From Elusimicrobiota bacterium (GTDB lineage Bacteria > Elusimicrobiota > Elusimicrobia > F11): DNA of 53,461 bases. The position numbers were made by a program, and so were the translations under genes. Positions within the stretch are counted from its first letter, which is position 1, and the number at the start of each line of letters is the position of its first letter. The notes below the pieces were generated by a model. It was not told where the DNA came from. It did not search any database and saw only the letters and a list, made by a program, of their open reading frames with translations. Where the stretch lies: the NCBI GenBank assembly GCA_022072025.1, contig JAJVIP010000017.1, forward strand, positions 1-53,461. Direction: 5' to 3'. Below are positions 18,201 through 26,500 of the stretch, piece after piece.

Positions 18201-19967
18201 GACCGCCTCCGGCCGATATTGATGACGACGGCCACCACGGTCTTGGGCCTTTTGCCGATGGCCCTGGACCACTCTGCGGGAGCCGAATTGTGGAGACCGA
18301 TGGCCATCACCACCATCGGAGGTCTTTTGATATCAATGGCGCTCACGCTATTTGTGTTGCCCTGTTTAATTGTTTATGTGGAAGACTTCAGACTGAGTCG
18401 CCTTCAAAAGACTGTTGCGAAAGTAAGCTTTAAGCCGTCATCCCGGCAATCTTTTGGCCGTACCGATACATTGGTTTGCATAATGCCGGTACGTACCGAC
18501 CAAGATCATTGTGGAACGGTACGGGATCCAGGTTCACCGTCCGGAAAAAACCTGGGCCCCGGCCAAAAACATGCCGGGGAGACAGCGTTTTGTGCACGTT
18601 TCACGCCTTTAGATACGAATTTGTCCATTTCGCAACTGTCCCTTCAAAGCGCCATTCATACAAAACCCGCACAAGACACGCCCGCAACGGAAGGTGTTGC
18701 GATAAAAAAATTATATCTGGCCATCATTTCCGTTTTCGCGGCGATGATGGCTTTGACCGCTTTCTCTCACGCGAGCCCATCAACCACGCTTCCGGCCTGG
18801 GTCGATCAGATGGTCACGCGACGAGTCAATGACCTCCTCACTCAAGGTCGCGTTATGGAAAAGAACAAACAATACCCCGACGCCATCGAGATCTATTTGG
18901 AAGCGGTCACCTTGGCTCCGACCGATTTAAGAGCGCGCGAATATTTATTGAGGGCCAATGCTCAGGGTTTAAAAGTGAAACGGCGCGAACACGAAAAGAG
19001 ACGGATGGGACTGGTTTCACAAGCCCAAGACAAACGCCGCGCCAATCGAGCCACCGCGCAAGCGCTTGAGGGGCGGATCTCTGAAGCGCAAGCGAAAGCC
19101 TCTCGCGGACGCTTCCCGCAAGCCTGCGATGGGCTTTTGAGCGTGGTCAATGACGATCCCACCTATGTTCCTGCGATCAAGGCGCTTGAAGACTTGCAAA
19201 ACCGAATTCGAAAACGCCTTGAAATCGGAGGGAAATTTTCATCTGAAGATGAAAAACAGGTGACGGAAGGATTCCTTTACTTCACTGAAAAGAAATGGAA
19301 CTCCGCGCTTGAGGCGTGGCGACCTGTGTTTGAGAGTGTTCCTTTGATCGAGAAATGGGGGAAAACAACCAACTTGGCCGCCTACGTCGCCAAAGCCAAC
19401 CAGAACGCGCTGGCGCAGGAACGCCAGAACAAAATCGACCAATCCATCGCGAGCGGACTCAAGAGTTTTCGAGAAAGTCGCTTGGAAGAGGCGCAGCAGG
19501 CATTCGAAGACGCGCTGAAACTCGATCCCTCCAACGCTCAAGCCCAACAATACGTTCGGCTTATACCGGGCCTCCTTGAAAGCGCGCGGCAAAATGTTTT
19601 GTCTGAAGTAAAACAACAACAGATCAACACCGCCCTTTCGGACGCGATGGAATTTTATTTAAAGGGTTATTTCGACGAAGCCGAATCGAAGGTTCGAATG
19701 GTTTTGGAAGAGTCGCCCCAACACGCGGGGGCCCTGGCTTTATCGGAGGACATCCGGGAAGCGCGGGGCCTGCCAAAACTCCCGTCGCTGAATGATCTTC
19801 GCACCAAAGAACAGTTGGAACTCGAAGAGCTTTATTCGCAAGGTATTATCTCCTTTGCTGAAGGGAAAATGGACGAAGCGAAAAAATCCTGGGAAACAAT
19901 TTTGCTCAAAGACCCGAATCATGCCAACGCCAAACGGGCGCTTAAGAAAATAAACGACGAAAATTAA
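15225..19967 (+). CDS. RND transporter fused in frame to TPR domain
   Basis: An open frame of 1580 residues from ATG 15225, which overlaps the previous stop. Residues 1 to about 1065 are a second, divergent RND permease. TM1 (VALLVSLVGLGLGGVLAFFF), TM4 with GIGLLVDNSIVVLETIY, TM10 with GGIAVNNAILLIERF and a final TM (LLISMALTLFVLPCLIVYV) are clear. A variable Pro/Ser loop lies at about 512-560. Residues about 1070-1165 are translated palindromic repeat. Then comes a signal-like helix (LYLAIISVFAAMMALTAFSHA) and about 380 residues of TPR. Topologically the helix could act as a 13th TM that puts the TPR domain in the periplasm. Alternatively the TPR part is translated separately and the repeat only removed the stop. 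No other RND I know has this C-terminus. Confidence 0.8.
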   Translation: MSAYQLTLLAGFTVLVISLARRFPQFALSRPVALLVSLVGLGLGGVLAFFFMPVELMPNASFGVITITTPVRGGMSPTDVENLISKPIEEAVSSVAHVRDIFSNSKTGKSVVSLEFEPGIDMDFAALDVREKFAKVQGRLPKEIEHPVIAHYRESDVPVLIFALTSEKRSPEELRTLVDGGLKEKLLRVKGVANVDIAGGRERKIIIDVDRHRLAAQGMDIREVVRAIESSNLNVQTGAVQTNAMTTSIRAVGQFVNLDEIGKTVIGISKQGTSIYVKDVAQIRDSYMEQESLSRLNESSSVTVYIQKESSANTVQVVKQARQVLEPFQKDHDSDIRTVEISNQAEAIQQAISSVRMSLFFGIFLVMAVLGFFLGLKPALAVAVSIPLATLVTGSVMYMEGLSLNVMTLSGLALGIGLLVDNSIVVLETIYKALAQRGDDLKALILRESSSVSPAIIGGTITTIVVFIPFLLLSKQVQIIYAGVAITITAALISSLYVALTTVPSYVLRTFSRPLLSSSPRPVLGGDDTPPPANSRFKRSAVPGVEEALPQAHLVIQRLQDLYSQFLPKVLEMKGKFLGGLGLLFLLAVYMFQFHIDKNLSQGDERNEFIVFVELPSGKRMEISDEIVKEVESKIRAHEKTAASIENITTRIEGWSSKVYVGLKPANKRKQSTEEIIESLRPVVKDIGREQDAFVYFSSPKEGQELIVNIYGQEEKVVADYAIQVSSLFDKESGFIDTKIRYRPGRPEVKVIIDPRRAALFGLTPADVGHVLHAGTRGLRATYYREKGEEIETVVRLKVDQRESVDSVKTLLIPSPRGGQVPLAQIADFDFSLAPSEIWRHNKERMIQVSATVSKMSLEKAAEKAKRLLAELPFNGDYWAAIGGDYHDRLQAQRDFQKALLITAILIFAVLACLFESILQPLLLFVSVPLAVIGIVLALLVTRTPVTMGVMIGILMTGGIAVNNAILLIERFNAERKKNQLGLHDLLMDAGRDRLRPILMTTATTVLGLLPMALDHSAGAELWRPMAITTIGGLLISMALTLFVLPCLIVYVEDFRLSRLQKTVAKVSFKPSSRQSFGRTDTLVCIMPVRTDQDHCGTVRDPGSPSGKNLGPGQKHAGETAFCARFTPLDTNLSISQLSLQSAIHTKPAQDTPATEGVAIKKLYLAIISVFAAMMALTAFSHASPSTTLPAWVDQMVTRRVNDLLTQGRVMEKNKQYPDAIEIYLEAVTLAPTDLRAREYLLRANAQGLKVKRREHEKRRMGLVSQAQDKRRANRATAQALEGRISEAQAKASRGRFPQACDGLLSVVNDDPTYVPAIKALEDLQNRIRKRLEIGGKFSSEDEKQVTEGFLYFTEKKWNSALEAWRPVFESVPLIEKWGKTTNLAAYVAKANQNALAQERQNKIDQSIASGLKSFRESRLEEAQQAFEDALKLDPSNAQAQQYVRLIPGLLESARQNVLSEVKQQQINTALSDAMEFYLKGYFDEAESKVRMVLEESPQHAGALALSEDIREARGLPKLPSLNDLRTKEQLELEELYSQGIISFAEGKMDEAKKSWETILLKDPNHANAKRALKKINDEN
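18436..18600. repeat. REP-like palindrome, copy 3, bridging RND and TPR
   Basis: GTCATCCCGGCAATCTTTTGGCCG, an inserted GGTACGTACC-type palindrome, then GGATCCAGGTT...AACCTGGGCCCCGGCC and GCCGGGGAGACAGCG. It lies exactly where the RND protein should end and contains no stop in the RND frame. CCATTTCGCAACTGTC follows at 18625-18640, identical to 105-120. Confidence 0.8.
18702..19967 (+). other. TPR module at end of RND frame
   Basis: A signal-peptide-like start (IKKLYLAIISVFAAMMALTAFSHASPS) and then TPR or TPR-like hairpins (AIEIYLEAVTLAPTDLRARE, AQQAFEDALKLDPSNAQAQQ, DEAESKVRMVLEESPQHAGA, AKKSWETILLKDPNHANAKR). As a stand-alone protein it would be the usual third exported TPR protein of this cluster. 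A purine-rich GGAAGG (18689-18694) is well placed, but the only in-frame codon at the right distance is ATA 18702. The in-frame ATGs at 18744 and 18747 would leave a signal peptide that is too short. Separate translation is therefore possible but not well supported. Confidence 0.6.
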
Positions 19968-19983
19968 GGATGGTATCTATATG

Positions 19984-20099
19984 ACGACAGTACAGTTGAA
20001 TGTCATCCCGAGGTCGCCGTGGCGACCGAGGGATCTCTACGGGATATTTAATAATCCTATAGAGATTCTTCACTGCGTTCAGAATGACAAACTCTTCAG
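19984..20099. repeat. Dispersed intergenic palindrome family
   Basis: GTCATCCCGAGG is followed by GGTCGCC-GT-GGCGACC, then ATCTCTACGGGAT...ATCCTATAGAGAT as a second hairpin, closing with CAGAATGAC. A partial relative (GTCATCTTGAACGAAG and following) lies at 21357-21383 before the second collar gene. It fills the gap between 19967 and 20117. Confidence 0.7.
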
Positions 20100-20116
20100 T
20101 TCCGGGGAGGTCACGT

Positions 20117-21304
20117 ATGTTTAATAACATGTTGAAAAATTGGATTCCCGCCTTCGCATTGTTGGTTGTTTTCGTGGTCCTGTCCGCCATTCCCGCAATG
20201 GCCGCGCCCACGACGATGCGGTTTCAGGGCCGTTTGACGGACAGTCAAGGTCGGCCGATTGTTGGAAATCCGCAGGTTCGTTTTGAAATATTTAACGCGG
20301 CCACCGGCGGCGCGCTGGTATGGGGGCCTTCCTCTTACCTGGGCGTCACCTCCAACGAAGCCGGCCTGTTCTCCGTCGACATCGACCTTGGCGTGAATGG
20401 AGCATCCACATTTGCGGCTCCAAACGATTTGTTCCTTCAGGTGACCGTCAAAGCGGGAACCGGCGGCCAAGACCAAATCCTCTCTCCCCGGCAAAAATTA
20501 TCAAGCGTGCCCTATGCCTTTTATGCTCAGACGGCCTCAAGCGCCTCCACAGCCGGAACCGCAAATTCAGTGGCCGACAATTCAATCTCCAATTCAAAAC
20601 TACAGGACAATTCCGTCAATTCTTTGAAAATTTTGGATCGTTCGATTTTGAGCATCGATCTTTCAACGGGCAGCGTGACATCCAATAATATCGCTGATGG
20701 AAGTATTTCAAATGTTGATATTGAAGATGAAACGATCACCCTGGCCAAATTGAGTGCCGATATATTGGCTTCGTGGAACTTACTCGTCCCGAAAGGCGTG
20801 ATTGTGGCCTATGGAGGGACAACTCCGCCGACAGGTTGGTTCCTTTGCAATGGTCAAGCCGTCAGTCGAACAACCTACGGGGCTCTTTTTTCCGTTATAG
20901 GAACGGCTTTCGGAAACGGCAATGGATCAACCACATTCAACCTTCCTGACTTTCGAGGGCGTTTTTTACGCGGTGTCGACCAAAGCGCCGGGCGCGATCC
21001 CGACACAGCTGGTCGTTCTGCGATGAACCCAGGTGGCGCCACTGGAGACAATATTGGGTCCATTCAAAACGATCAATTTGGATCACACAATCACAGCGTC
21101 ACCGATCCGGGTCACGCCCATCAAATTTGGGGGGATATCACAACGACTCTTCTCGGAGGGGGGCGTTTTCCAACCGCAGGTCAAAATTCTCTCGAAAACA
21201 TGGTTGAGAGCGAATCGGCGACCACCAGCATCACCGTTAATTCAGCGGGGGGCAGCGAGTCACGTCCAAAAAATGCCTTTGTGAACTACATCATCAAATA
21301 TTGA
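20117..21304 (+). CDS. Exported tail-collar-domain protein 1
   Basis: A 395-residue protein from ATG 20117, chosen because GGGGAGG lies just upstream and the signal peptide (FALLVVFVVLSAIPAMAA) starts close by. Residues about 27-140 are a beta-rich domain with MRFQGRLTDSQGRPI. A low-complexity Ser/Asn/Ile repeat linker follows (NSISNSKLQDNSVNSLK style, a triple-beta-spiral-like stalk). The C-terminal half is a phage tail-collar domain (TPPTGWFLCNGQAVSRTTYG, STTFNLPDFRGRFLRGVD) and a His-rich tip (FGSHNHSVTDPGHAHQ). It is probably a trimeric surface fibre rather than a prophage part, because no phage genes are nearby. Confidence 0.85.
   Translation: MFNNMLKNWIPAFALLVVFVVLSAIPAMAAPTTMRFQGRLTDSQGRPIVGNPQVRFEIFNAATGGALVWGPSSYLGVTSNEAGLFSVDIDLGVNGASTFAAPNDLFLQVTVKAGTGGQDQILSPRQKLSSVPYAFYAQTASSASTAGTANSVADNSISNSKLQDNSVNSLKILDRSILSIDLSTGSVTSNNIADGSISNVDIEDETITLAKLSADILASWNLLVPKGVIVAYGGTTPPTGWFLCNGQAVSRTTYGALFSVIGTAFGNGNGSTTFNLPDFRGRFLRGVDQSAGRDPDTAGRSAMNPGGATGDNIGSIQNDQFGSHNHSVTDPGHAHQIWGDITTTLLGGGRFPTAGQNSLENMVESESATTSITVNSAGGSESRPKNAFVNYIIKY
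20201..20494 (+). repeat. 294-bp duplicated segment, copy 1
   Basis: Identical to 21472-21765 except for three single-base differences, all at third codon positions and all silent (Val, Ala, Gly codons). Flanking sequence diverges at once on both sides. Confidence 0.9.
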
Positions 21305-21321
21305 TTTAACAAATACACCCT

Positions 21322-21351
21322 CTCATAAATTCAATCCGAGATACGTTATGA
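21322..21351. terminator. Inverted repeat between collar genes
   Basis: CTCATAA (21322-21328) pairs with TTATGAG (21345-21351) across a 16-nt loop, shortly after the first collar gene. There is no T-run, so terminator activity is doubtful. It may instead be a processing or regulatory hairpin. Confidence 0.3.
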
Positions 21352-21402
21352 GCGGTGTCATCTTGAACGAAGTGAAGGATCTCTTAAGGAAGGTAAATAA
21401 TT

Positions 21403-22386
21403 ATGACGAAGATGATGAAAGTGTTGATGTGGCTCATTGTTTTTTCAACGATGGCGACACTCTCCGCCTGGGCCGCGCCCACGACGATGCGGTTTCAGGG
21501 CCGTTTGACGGACAGTCAAGGTCGGCCGATTGTTGGAAATCCGCAGGTTCGTTTTGAAATATTTAACGCGGCCACCGGCGGCGCGCTGGTGTGGGGGCCT
21601 TCCTCTTACCTGGGCGTCACCTCCAACGAAGCGGGCCTGTTCTCCGTCGACATCGACCTTGGAGTGAATGGAGCATCCACATTTGCGGCTCCAAACGATT
21701 TGTTCCTTCAGGTGACCGTCAAAGCGGGAACCGGCGGCCAAGACCAAATCCTCTCTCCCCGGCAACACCTGTCGAATGTTCCCTATGCGTATTATTCCCA
21801 AATCGCTTCGAGCGCGACCGTGGCGGGAACCGCCAACGCCATTATCGATGGCGCGATTTCAACCTCAAAGATCCAAGACAGTTCTATTTCCGCCAGCAAA
21901 ATTCAAAATGGATCTATTGGCTCAATTCAAATTGCCGATCAATCCATTGGTTCGGTCGATTTGAGCACCGCTGTCAAATCTCAGTTTATACCATCGGGTA
22001 TGATCGCCTTGTTTGCGAGGGCTTGCCCAGAAGATTGGACTCGATTTGATGCCTTGGACAATCGGTTCCCGATGGGCCTCTCGAACTATTCCGGAATTCC
22101 GGGGGGATCAGGGGTTATTTCCGGATTAACCGTACAAGAAAGTGGCAATCATTCGCACACAGTCAATGCTCATACCCATGGGAGCGGAACTATTCGCACA
22201 ACGGGGGGTGTTTTCTCCATGCCTGTCGCTAGATTATCTCCTGGAGGTGTCGACATCGGTATTGATGGAGAAACGGCTCCGACGTCACCGCCAACAAATG
22301 CGACAGGAGAACACACCCATCCCATCACATCCGATGGATCGTGGAAACCACCTTACCTCGGCGTCGTTTTCTGTGAAAAGGATTAA
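21403..22386 (+). CDS. Exported tail-collar-domain protein 2
   Basis: A 327-residue paralogue of the previous gene with AAGGAAGG upstream. The signal peptide (VLMWLIVFSTMATLSAWA) is unrelated, but residues about 24-122 are identical to gene 1. The stalk (AISTSKIQDSSISASKIQNG) and the tip differ. The C-terminal part keeps only collar-like traces (GMIALFARACPEDWTRFDA, HSHTVNAHTHGSGTI). The shared head and different tips suggest two fibre versions with different targets. It ends 1 nt before the ATG of the membrane protein, so the two may be co-translated. Confidence 0.82.
   Translation: MTKMMKVLMWLIVFSTMATLSAWAAPTTMRFQGRLTDSQGRPIVGNPQVRFEIFNAATGGALVWGPSSYLGVTSNEAGLFSVDIDLGVNGASTFAAPNDLFLQVTVKAGTGGQDQILSPRQHLSNVPYAYYSQIASSATVAGTANAIIDGAISTSKIQDSSISASKIQNGSIGSIQIADQSIGSVDLSTAVKSQFIPSGMIALFARACPEDWTRFDALDNRFPMGLSNYSGIPGGSGVISGLTVQESGNHSHTVNAHTHGSGTIRTTGGVFSMPVARLSPGGVDIGIDGETAPTSPPTNATGEHTHPITSDGSWKPPYLGVVFCEKD
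21472..21765 (+). repeat. 294-bp duplicated segment, copy 2
   Basis: Partner of 20201-20494. It encodes the shared N-terminal head domain. Near-identity next to diverged flanks points to recent duplication or ongoing gene conversion. Confidence 0.9.
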
Positions 22387-22387
22387 T

Positions 22388-23473
22388 ATGACATCCAGAA
22401 TCTCCACCTATTGGGCAGTGGCTTTTGTCTTTATTGCATTTAATATCTGGCACAGCGCCGTTCGGGGCGTGTGGAACGGGTCGATAAAAGATTCTCTTAC
22501 CATGTCATCCAATGTGATCGAGCTGGCTCATAGCGTCGACACCGACATCCGCATACGCAAACCCTATGATGGGGCTTTTTTATATGCCATGACTTTTGAC
22601 CCTCTCATTATCACGGGAAAAGCGTTGCCTTACGTGGATGTTCCTGATTACAGATACAAGCGCATGTTATATCCATTGTTGGCGAACCTTACGGCGTTCA
22701 ATCAGCCCAAATTGTTTCCTTACAGTCTTTTTTTCATCAACGTCATTGCTTGGATTCTTTGCGCGATAGCGGGATGGCGTATCGCAATCAATGAAAATCT
22801 TCCACGTTTTGCGCTGGCATTCGGCTTGCTGAGCTTGACAGGATTGACATTCGCAACTTTTCGAACGCTTGCCGAACCATTGGCTCTTGCCCTCGTTCTT
22901 TGGGGGGGATACTTTTGGAGAAAAGAATCCAAAAAGACCGCAGTTGTTTTTTTTGCTCTGGCGGGCCTTGCTCGTGAAAACACCCTCCTTGTTCCAATCG
23001 CAGCAACTACCTTTGGAATATTTAAGGAGGGTTTATCCTGGCGCAAAGGAGCGGTATATCTTGTCATGTCTTTGCTGCCTTTCGCGATTTGGGCAACCTA
23101 TCTTTCTCATCGGTTACCTTCCGAAGGATATGTTTATTTTTCACGACTCGGATTCCCCTTGATGGGCCTGATTGCGGAGGGTCGACAAATATTTGTTTTC
23201 TCCACCACTTCAACCGAAAAAATCCGTTCTTTAAGCATCCTGATCTCCGTTTTGGCGATAACTCCCATTGTTCTTTTCAACTTCATACGTTTTCCAACAT
23301 TTTGGGGCGCACTTGCCGCCACAGAAGTTTTGTTCTGTAGTGTGTTGCGGGGAGATATATGGCTTTATCACGCAGGATCTGCCCGAATAGCGCTTCATAT
23401 TATGGCTTTCTTTCTTATTTATTTAATGGAGTTGGGCCGCCCCGATACAACCAGAGACAGGACAAATCATTGA
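22388..23473 (+). CDS. Polytopic membrane protein, GT-C-like
   Basis: A 361-residue protein from ATG 22388 (the frame upstream is a shadow of the collar gene). About nine hydrophobic segments are seen. After TM1 there is a loop with PYDGAFLYAMTFDP and then YRYKRMLYPLLANL. This acidic YDG...DP and (Y)RYxRMLYP pattern recalls GT-C-fold membrane glycosyltransferase-like proteins thought to build surface glycopolymers. WRKESKKTAVVFFALAGLARENTLL is also typical of that group. A role in decorating the collar fibres or the giant exported protein nearby is inference. AAAAGG overlaps the end of the preceding gene as ribosome site. Confidence 0.65.
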   Translation: MTSRISTYWAVAFVFIAFNIWHSAVRGVWNGSIKDSLTMSSNVIELAHSVDTDIRIRKPYDGAFLYAMTFDPLIITGKALPYVDVPDYRYKRMLYPLLANLTAFNQPKLFPYSLFFINVIAWILCAIAGWRIAINENLPRFALAFGLLSLTGLTFATFRTLAEPLALALVLWGGYFWRKESKKTAVVFFALAGLARENTLLVPIAATTFGIFKEGLSWRKGAVYLVMSLLPFAIWATYLSHRLPSEGYVYFSRLGFPLMGLIAEGRQIFVFSTTSTEKIRSLSILISVLAITPIVLFNFIRFPTFWGALAATEVLFCSVLRGDIWLYHAGSARIALHIMAFFLIYLMELGRPDTTRDRTNH

Positions 23474-23499
23474 TATCCAGATATTTCAAACGGGCCAAA

Positions 23500-23565
23500 T
23501 ACTTACAAATAGTTTACGTTGGATTTACGTTTATGCGGGAAAAATGCACTAAACTCTGCGCCGGA
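23500..23565 (+). promoter_or_regulatory. Putative promoter/leader of the giant gene
   Basis: ACAAATAGTTTACGTTGG (23505-23522) resembles ACAAATAATTTACATTGG (134-151) upstream of the first operon. TTTACG (23524-23529) and TAAACT (23550-23555) are hexamers with a non-standard 20-nt spacing. The shared AT-rich motif before the two longest units of the window is the main support. Confidence 0.3.
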
Positions 23566-26500
23566 ATGATGAAATTAACTTTTCACACCATTCGAAAATC
23601 GACAAAAAAGGCTCTGGCCGCTGGCCTTTCCTTCCTCCTTATATATGGGTCCGTCTCCACACCGCTCGCTCAAGCATCCGCCTTCACTCCTTTCTCCAAC
23701 CCCGGACAAGATTTCCTCTCAAAAGAGGAACAAGGTTTTTTTAATCCGCACAAAATCCGTCAGCGAATGGAGAACCAAGCGGCCGTGGTTCGTGAAATGC
23801 GCCAGAGAGAAGAACGGCAGGAAAGGCAAAAATTAAAGTCCATTCAAAACGTGCTTCAGAACATTCAAGACGTTCTTCAAACGAAATTCGCCAGCCAAGA
23901 AGAATTTCAAGCGGAAGTGGAACGCCGTCAGCGAGCCGCGGCCGCCATTTTTGGGGAAGGCGGGCTTTTCAATTTCGTGAAGTATGCGGACGGAAAAAAG
24001 GTGTGGTTCAAGGGCGGCCAAGTGGCCAAAGTGGAAGGCGAAAAAATCACAGATGGTCGCGGCCAGACGTCGGTGCGCGACATGTGGGACATGGAGTACG
24101 ACAACCGGGGCCTGCTCGTTTCTTATCGCGCGCAAAGCACGGATTCTCAGGGACACAGCCAATCGATTACCTGGCACGGCGCGACCTACACGGAAGACTC
24201 CCGCGCCTATGGGGGGGAAGGAACGTCATACAAGAAGCTCATGACGGGTTACACCGAGGAGATCACGGACGATCAGGGAAACCTCAAAGTGGTGGATTGG
24301 CGCGGCGCGACTTACAACGATTCCAATCAACTGACGAATTACACTCAGACAACGACGGATATCCTTGGAAACAAATCCATTTTAGTCTGGACCGACGGCG
24401 CCTACGACACCGCCGGTCGTTTGACAGGTTTCAATGAGACCACCACCGACTCCGACGGATTAACCACTCAACGTTCTTGGTCCGGCGGCACGTATGAAAA
24501 AAACCCTTCTTACGTCGACAAGAAAAAAACGCCGGCGTTGTCAGAATACCTTCTGACCGGTTATCACGAAGAGGTCACCGACAGCCGCGGCCAAAAAACA
24601 GTTCGTGATTGGACCGGAGCGACCTACAACCGCTTCGGCGAGATCACGAGTTATACGGAAGTGACGCGGAAGACGATCGCCCCCCCTTCGCCAAACGACG
24701 GCTTCGGCGGGGCAAGCGGGCAAACGCTCACTCAGAGCGTCCATTGGACCGGTGGCCAATACGACGACTTCGGCCGGCTCACTGAATACGATGAAAAAAG
24801 GGTGGGCTTCGACGGACTTGAAACCCGGTCCCATTGGCGCAACGGAACCTACGATACGCGCGGACGACTCACGTCCTACAACGAAACTGGTTTTGACCAA
24901 AACGGAAATCGAACGATCCGTTTCTGGTCCTCCTTCGCCAAGGCTACGGAGGATGGGGGCTTGCCCCCCGAAGCTTCAGCGAAGGGGGGATATGACCATA
25001 AGAATCGCCTCACGTCTTATTCCGAAACAGTCGTAGACGCTCGAGGCAACAGCCGCCGCAAGGACTGGACGGCGGAAAAGTTTGATCACCGGGGACGGGT
25101 ATTGAATTACACGGAAACGAATGTCGATCCCAACGGCATCGCCAAAGTGAAAACCTGGTCAACCGATTCATCCGGATACGATATTTATGGCCAACTCCAA
25201 CACTACGATGAAATCACCGTTGACCAAGCCGGCAACGAGTCACGGGTTCGTTGGGAAAACGCGGTTTATGACGCCCTCGGCCGGCTCAAGGAATATGAAG
25301 AAACCACCACGGATCTCTACGGCGGTGTTTCTCACCGGACATGGAAAGAGGGAACCTATGACGTGTTGGGTCGGGTCAAGAGTTATGTCGAAACGCGAAT
25401 TGATCCAGACGGTAATGTTGAAATCACGCGCTGGTCTGGCGCGCGCTATGGAACAACCGGCCAACTGCTCGAATACCATGAGGAAACCACCAACGCGTTC
25501 GGCGAAACCAACTTCAAAGATTGGCTGGCAACGGAAAATGATTACAACGCTTTGGGTGAACTTTTCGGATTTACGGAGCTGATCACCTATTTCGACGGGA
25601 CTCAGGTGGAGCGTCGGCGAACCGGAGCCGAATACGATTTCTTGGGCCGTCTCATTGGATACCAAGACGACATAACAACCACGCAGAAATTCGTCATTCC
25701 CGCGGAAGTGAATCTCCTCCCCACGCCTTCCAGTGGGGAGAAAAATACGGAATCGATCGTCGTTACGCGAGAACAACGGTTATGGAAAGGAACGTCCTAC
25801 GATGTCGTTGGCCGATTGAACTCCTATGAGGAAATGGTCTTCGGTGAGAACGGAACTCAAATCAAGAAATGGGAGGGGCGTTTTAACGGCAAAGGCGAAC
25901 TCATCGGTTCCAATGAGATTTTGGACAACGGCCGCGGCCTCGTCACCACCACGACCATGGACGCATTCGCCTTTGACCTTCGCGGACGAGCGACCGACAG
26001 TCGCCAAATTCAGGTTTTCTCCGACCACCCGGGCATCGCCGTCATCACCGATACCTCCAACCGAATCTTTGACCGTCACGGGCAAGCGAGCGGAGGGAAA
26101 GAGGTGGTACTCACCGTCGGCGTCGACGCGGAAGGGCGCACGGTTCACTTAACACAAGTGTCCGAACTCGCCAATGCCTCCTATGAAAACGGCGCTTTGA
26201 CCGGATACACCCAAAATACCCGAACCACGGGCACCGACCTCAATTTGACTTGGCAGGATTTTCGCGAGGAAAAGATCGTTTCCAATTTGACCCGGACCGG
26301 ATACACGGAAAAGACGACCGTCATTCCCGCGAAAGCGGGAATCCAGGCTTCAAACCTTTCGTCAAACGACACTGGATTCCCGATAGAGACATTCGGGAAT
26401 GACGGCGTTTCGGTCACCATCGTCACGAGAACCGGTATTAAGCGGGATTGGCAGGGCCGGGTTTTGTCTTACACCGATCTCATCTCTGAACCCGCTTTCG

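Noticed and set aside
20117-22386. Prophage tail module
   Set aside because: Only collar-type domains are present. Both proteins have Sec signals, and no capsid, terminase, baseplate or integrase gene is nearby.
22142-22387. N-terminal extension of the GT-C-like protein
   Set aside because: It lies wholly within the second collar gene. ATG 22388 directly precedes the first TM segment.
23359-23565. Longer N-terminus of the giant gene from 23359
   Set aside because: It overlaps the 3' end of the membrane-protein gene and lacks signal-peptide character. The Sec signal begins right after 23566/23569.
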